Of a stretch of DNA of 64,000 nucleotides, positions 63,620-64,000 are shown in pieces; the first letter of the stretch is position 1, and each line of letters opens with the position of its first letter. The notes under the pieces are model-generated. The model saw nothing but the letters and a program-made list of their open reading frames with translations, ran no database searches and was not told where the DNA came from. A program made the translations under genes and the position numbers. This stretch comes from Burkholderiales bacterium. GTDB taxonomy: Bacteria; Pseudomonadota; Gammaproteobacteria; Burkholderiales; SG8-39. The stretch covers positions 776,589 to 840,588 of the forward strand of contig JAOSJV010000011.1 of NCBI GenBank assembly GCA_027493935.1. Direction: 5' to 3'.

Positions 63620-64000
63620 ATGAGCTCGAGCGAGGAACGCGAAGTTGTTTCGGCGCCTGCGAAGACGCAGGCGCCCGCCGGACGCGACGCCGGCGCGGCG
63701 AGCGGGCCGCCGATCGGCGCGACGCCGGCCGCGCAGTCCACGCGGCGCCGGGCCGGGCTCGGCTTTGCAAAGCGGGCACGCGCGACGCGCATCTTGGGTC
63801 TCGCGTTCGGGTTCCTCGCAGTCGGCGCGGTGCTGTTTCAGGACGGTGCACACCCGCTCGTCTGGGCGGCCCTTGTCGCGAACGCGTTCGTCTGGCCGCA
63901 TGCGGCTTACGCGCTCGCGGCGCGCAGCGCGCAACCGTACCGCGCGGAGGTCCGCAACATGCTGGTGGATTCCGCGATGGGTGGAATCTGGATCGCGCTG
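63620..64000 (+). CDS. MASE2-domain protein, probably diguanylate cyclase (3' end cut by window edge)
   Basis: RARATRILGLAFGFLAVGAVLFQDGAHPLVWAALVANAFVWPHAAYALAARSAQPYRAEVRNMLVDSAMGGIWIAL. Confidence 0.85.
   Translation, partial: MSSSEEREVVSAPAKTQAPAGRDAGAASGPPIGATPAAQSTRRRAGLGFAKRARATRILGLAFGFLAVGAVLFQDGAHPLVWAALVANAFVWPHAAYALAARSAQPYRAEVRNMLVDSAMGGIWIAL

Overview
High-GC 64 kb chromosomal window, Betaproteobacteria-like by gene content (inference; no marker gene or rRNA seen). It is gene-dense and has no recognisable phage, IS element, CRISPR array, tRNA or rRNA. Main blocks: (1) TetR regulator plus peroxiredoxin-like gene sharing a candidate operator; (2) a candidate metal/sulfur block: FGE-like fusion protein, Cys-rich NPCAA-repeat peptide, His-rich DUF6969-like protein, cupredoxin-like protein, DUF302 protein, YeeE/YedE transporter; (3) lhr-type helicase with neighbours (SRAP, dienelactone hydrolase, AKR, HIBADH-like); (4) sugar-type ABC importer with a Gfo/Idh/MocA dehydrogenase; (5) GH/GT4/DUF374 glycan or lipid block; (6) Liv-type branched-chain amino-acid ABC importer; (7) radical SAM, DUF502, MFS, deacetylase, nitrilase, PhoD; (8) Fur-box-like site followed by an apparently plug-less TonB-receptor barrel, NitT/TauT-type ABC importer and NnrS; (9) an HtrA-like protein lacking the catalytic triad, followed by a Mo-enzyme pair resembling pyrogallol-phloroglucinol transhydroxylase/resorcinol hydroxylase; (10) amidohydrolase, cupin and MASE2 diguanylate cyclase. 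At least about 20 genes are split by apparent single-base frameshifts, several at G/C homopolymers, so the assembly probably carries indel errors. I joined the frames by eye; no searches were run.
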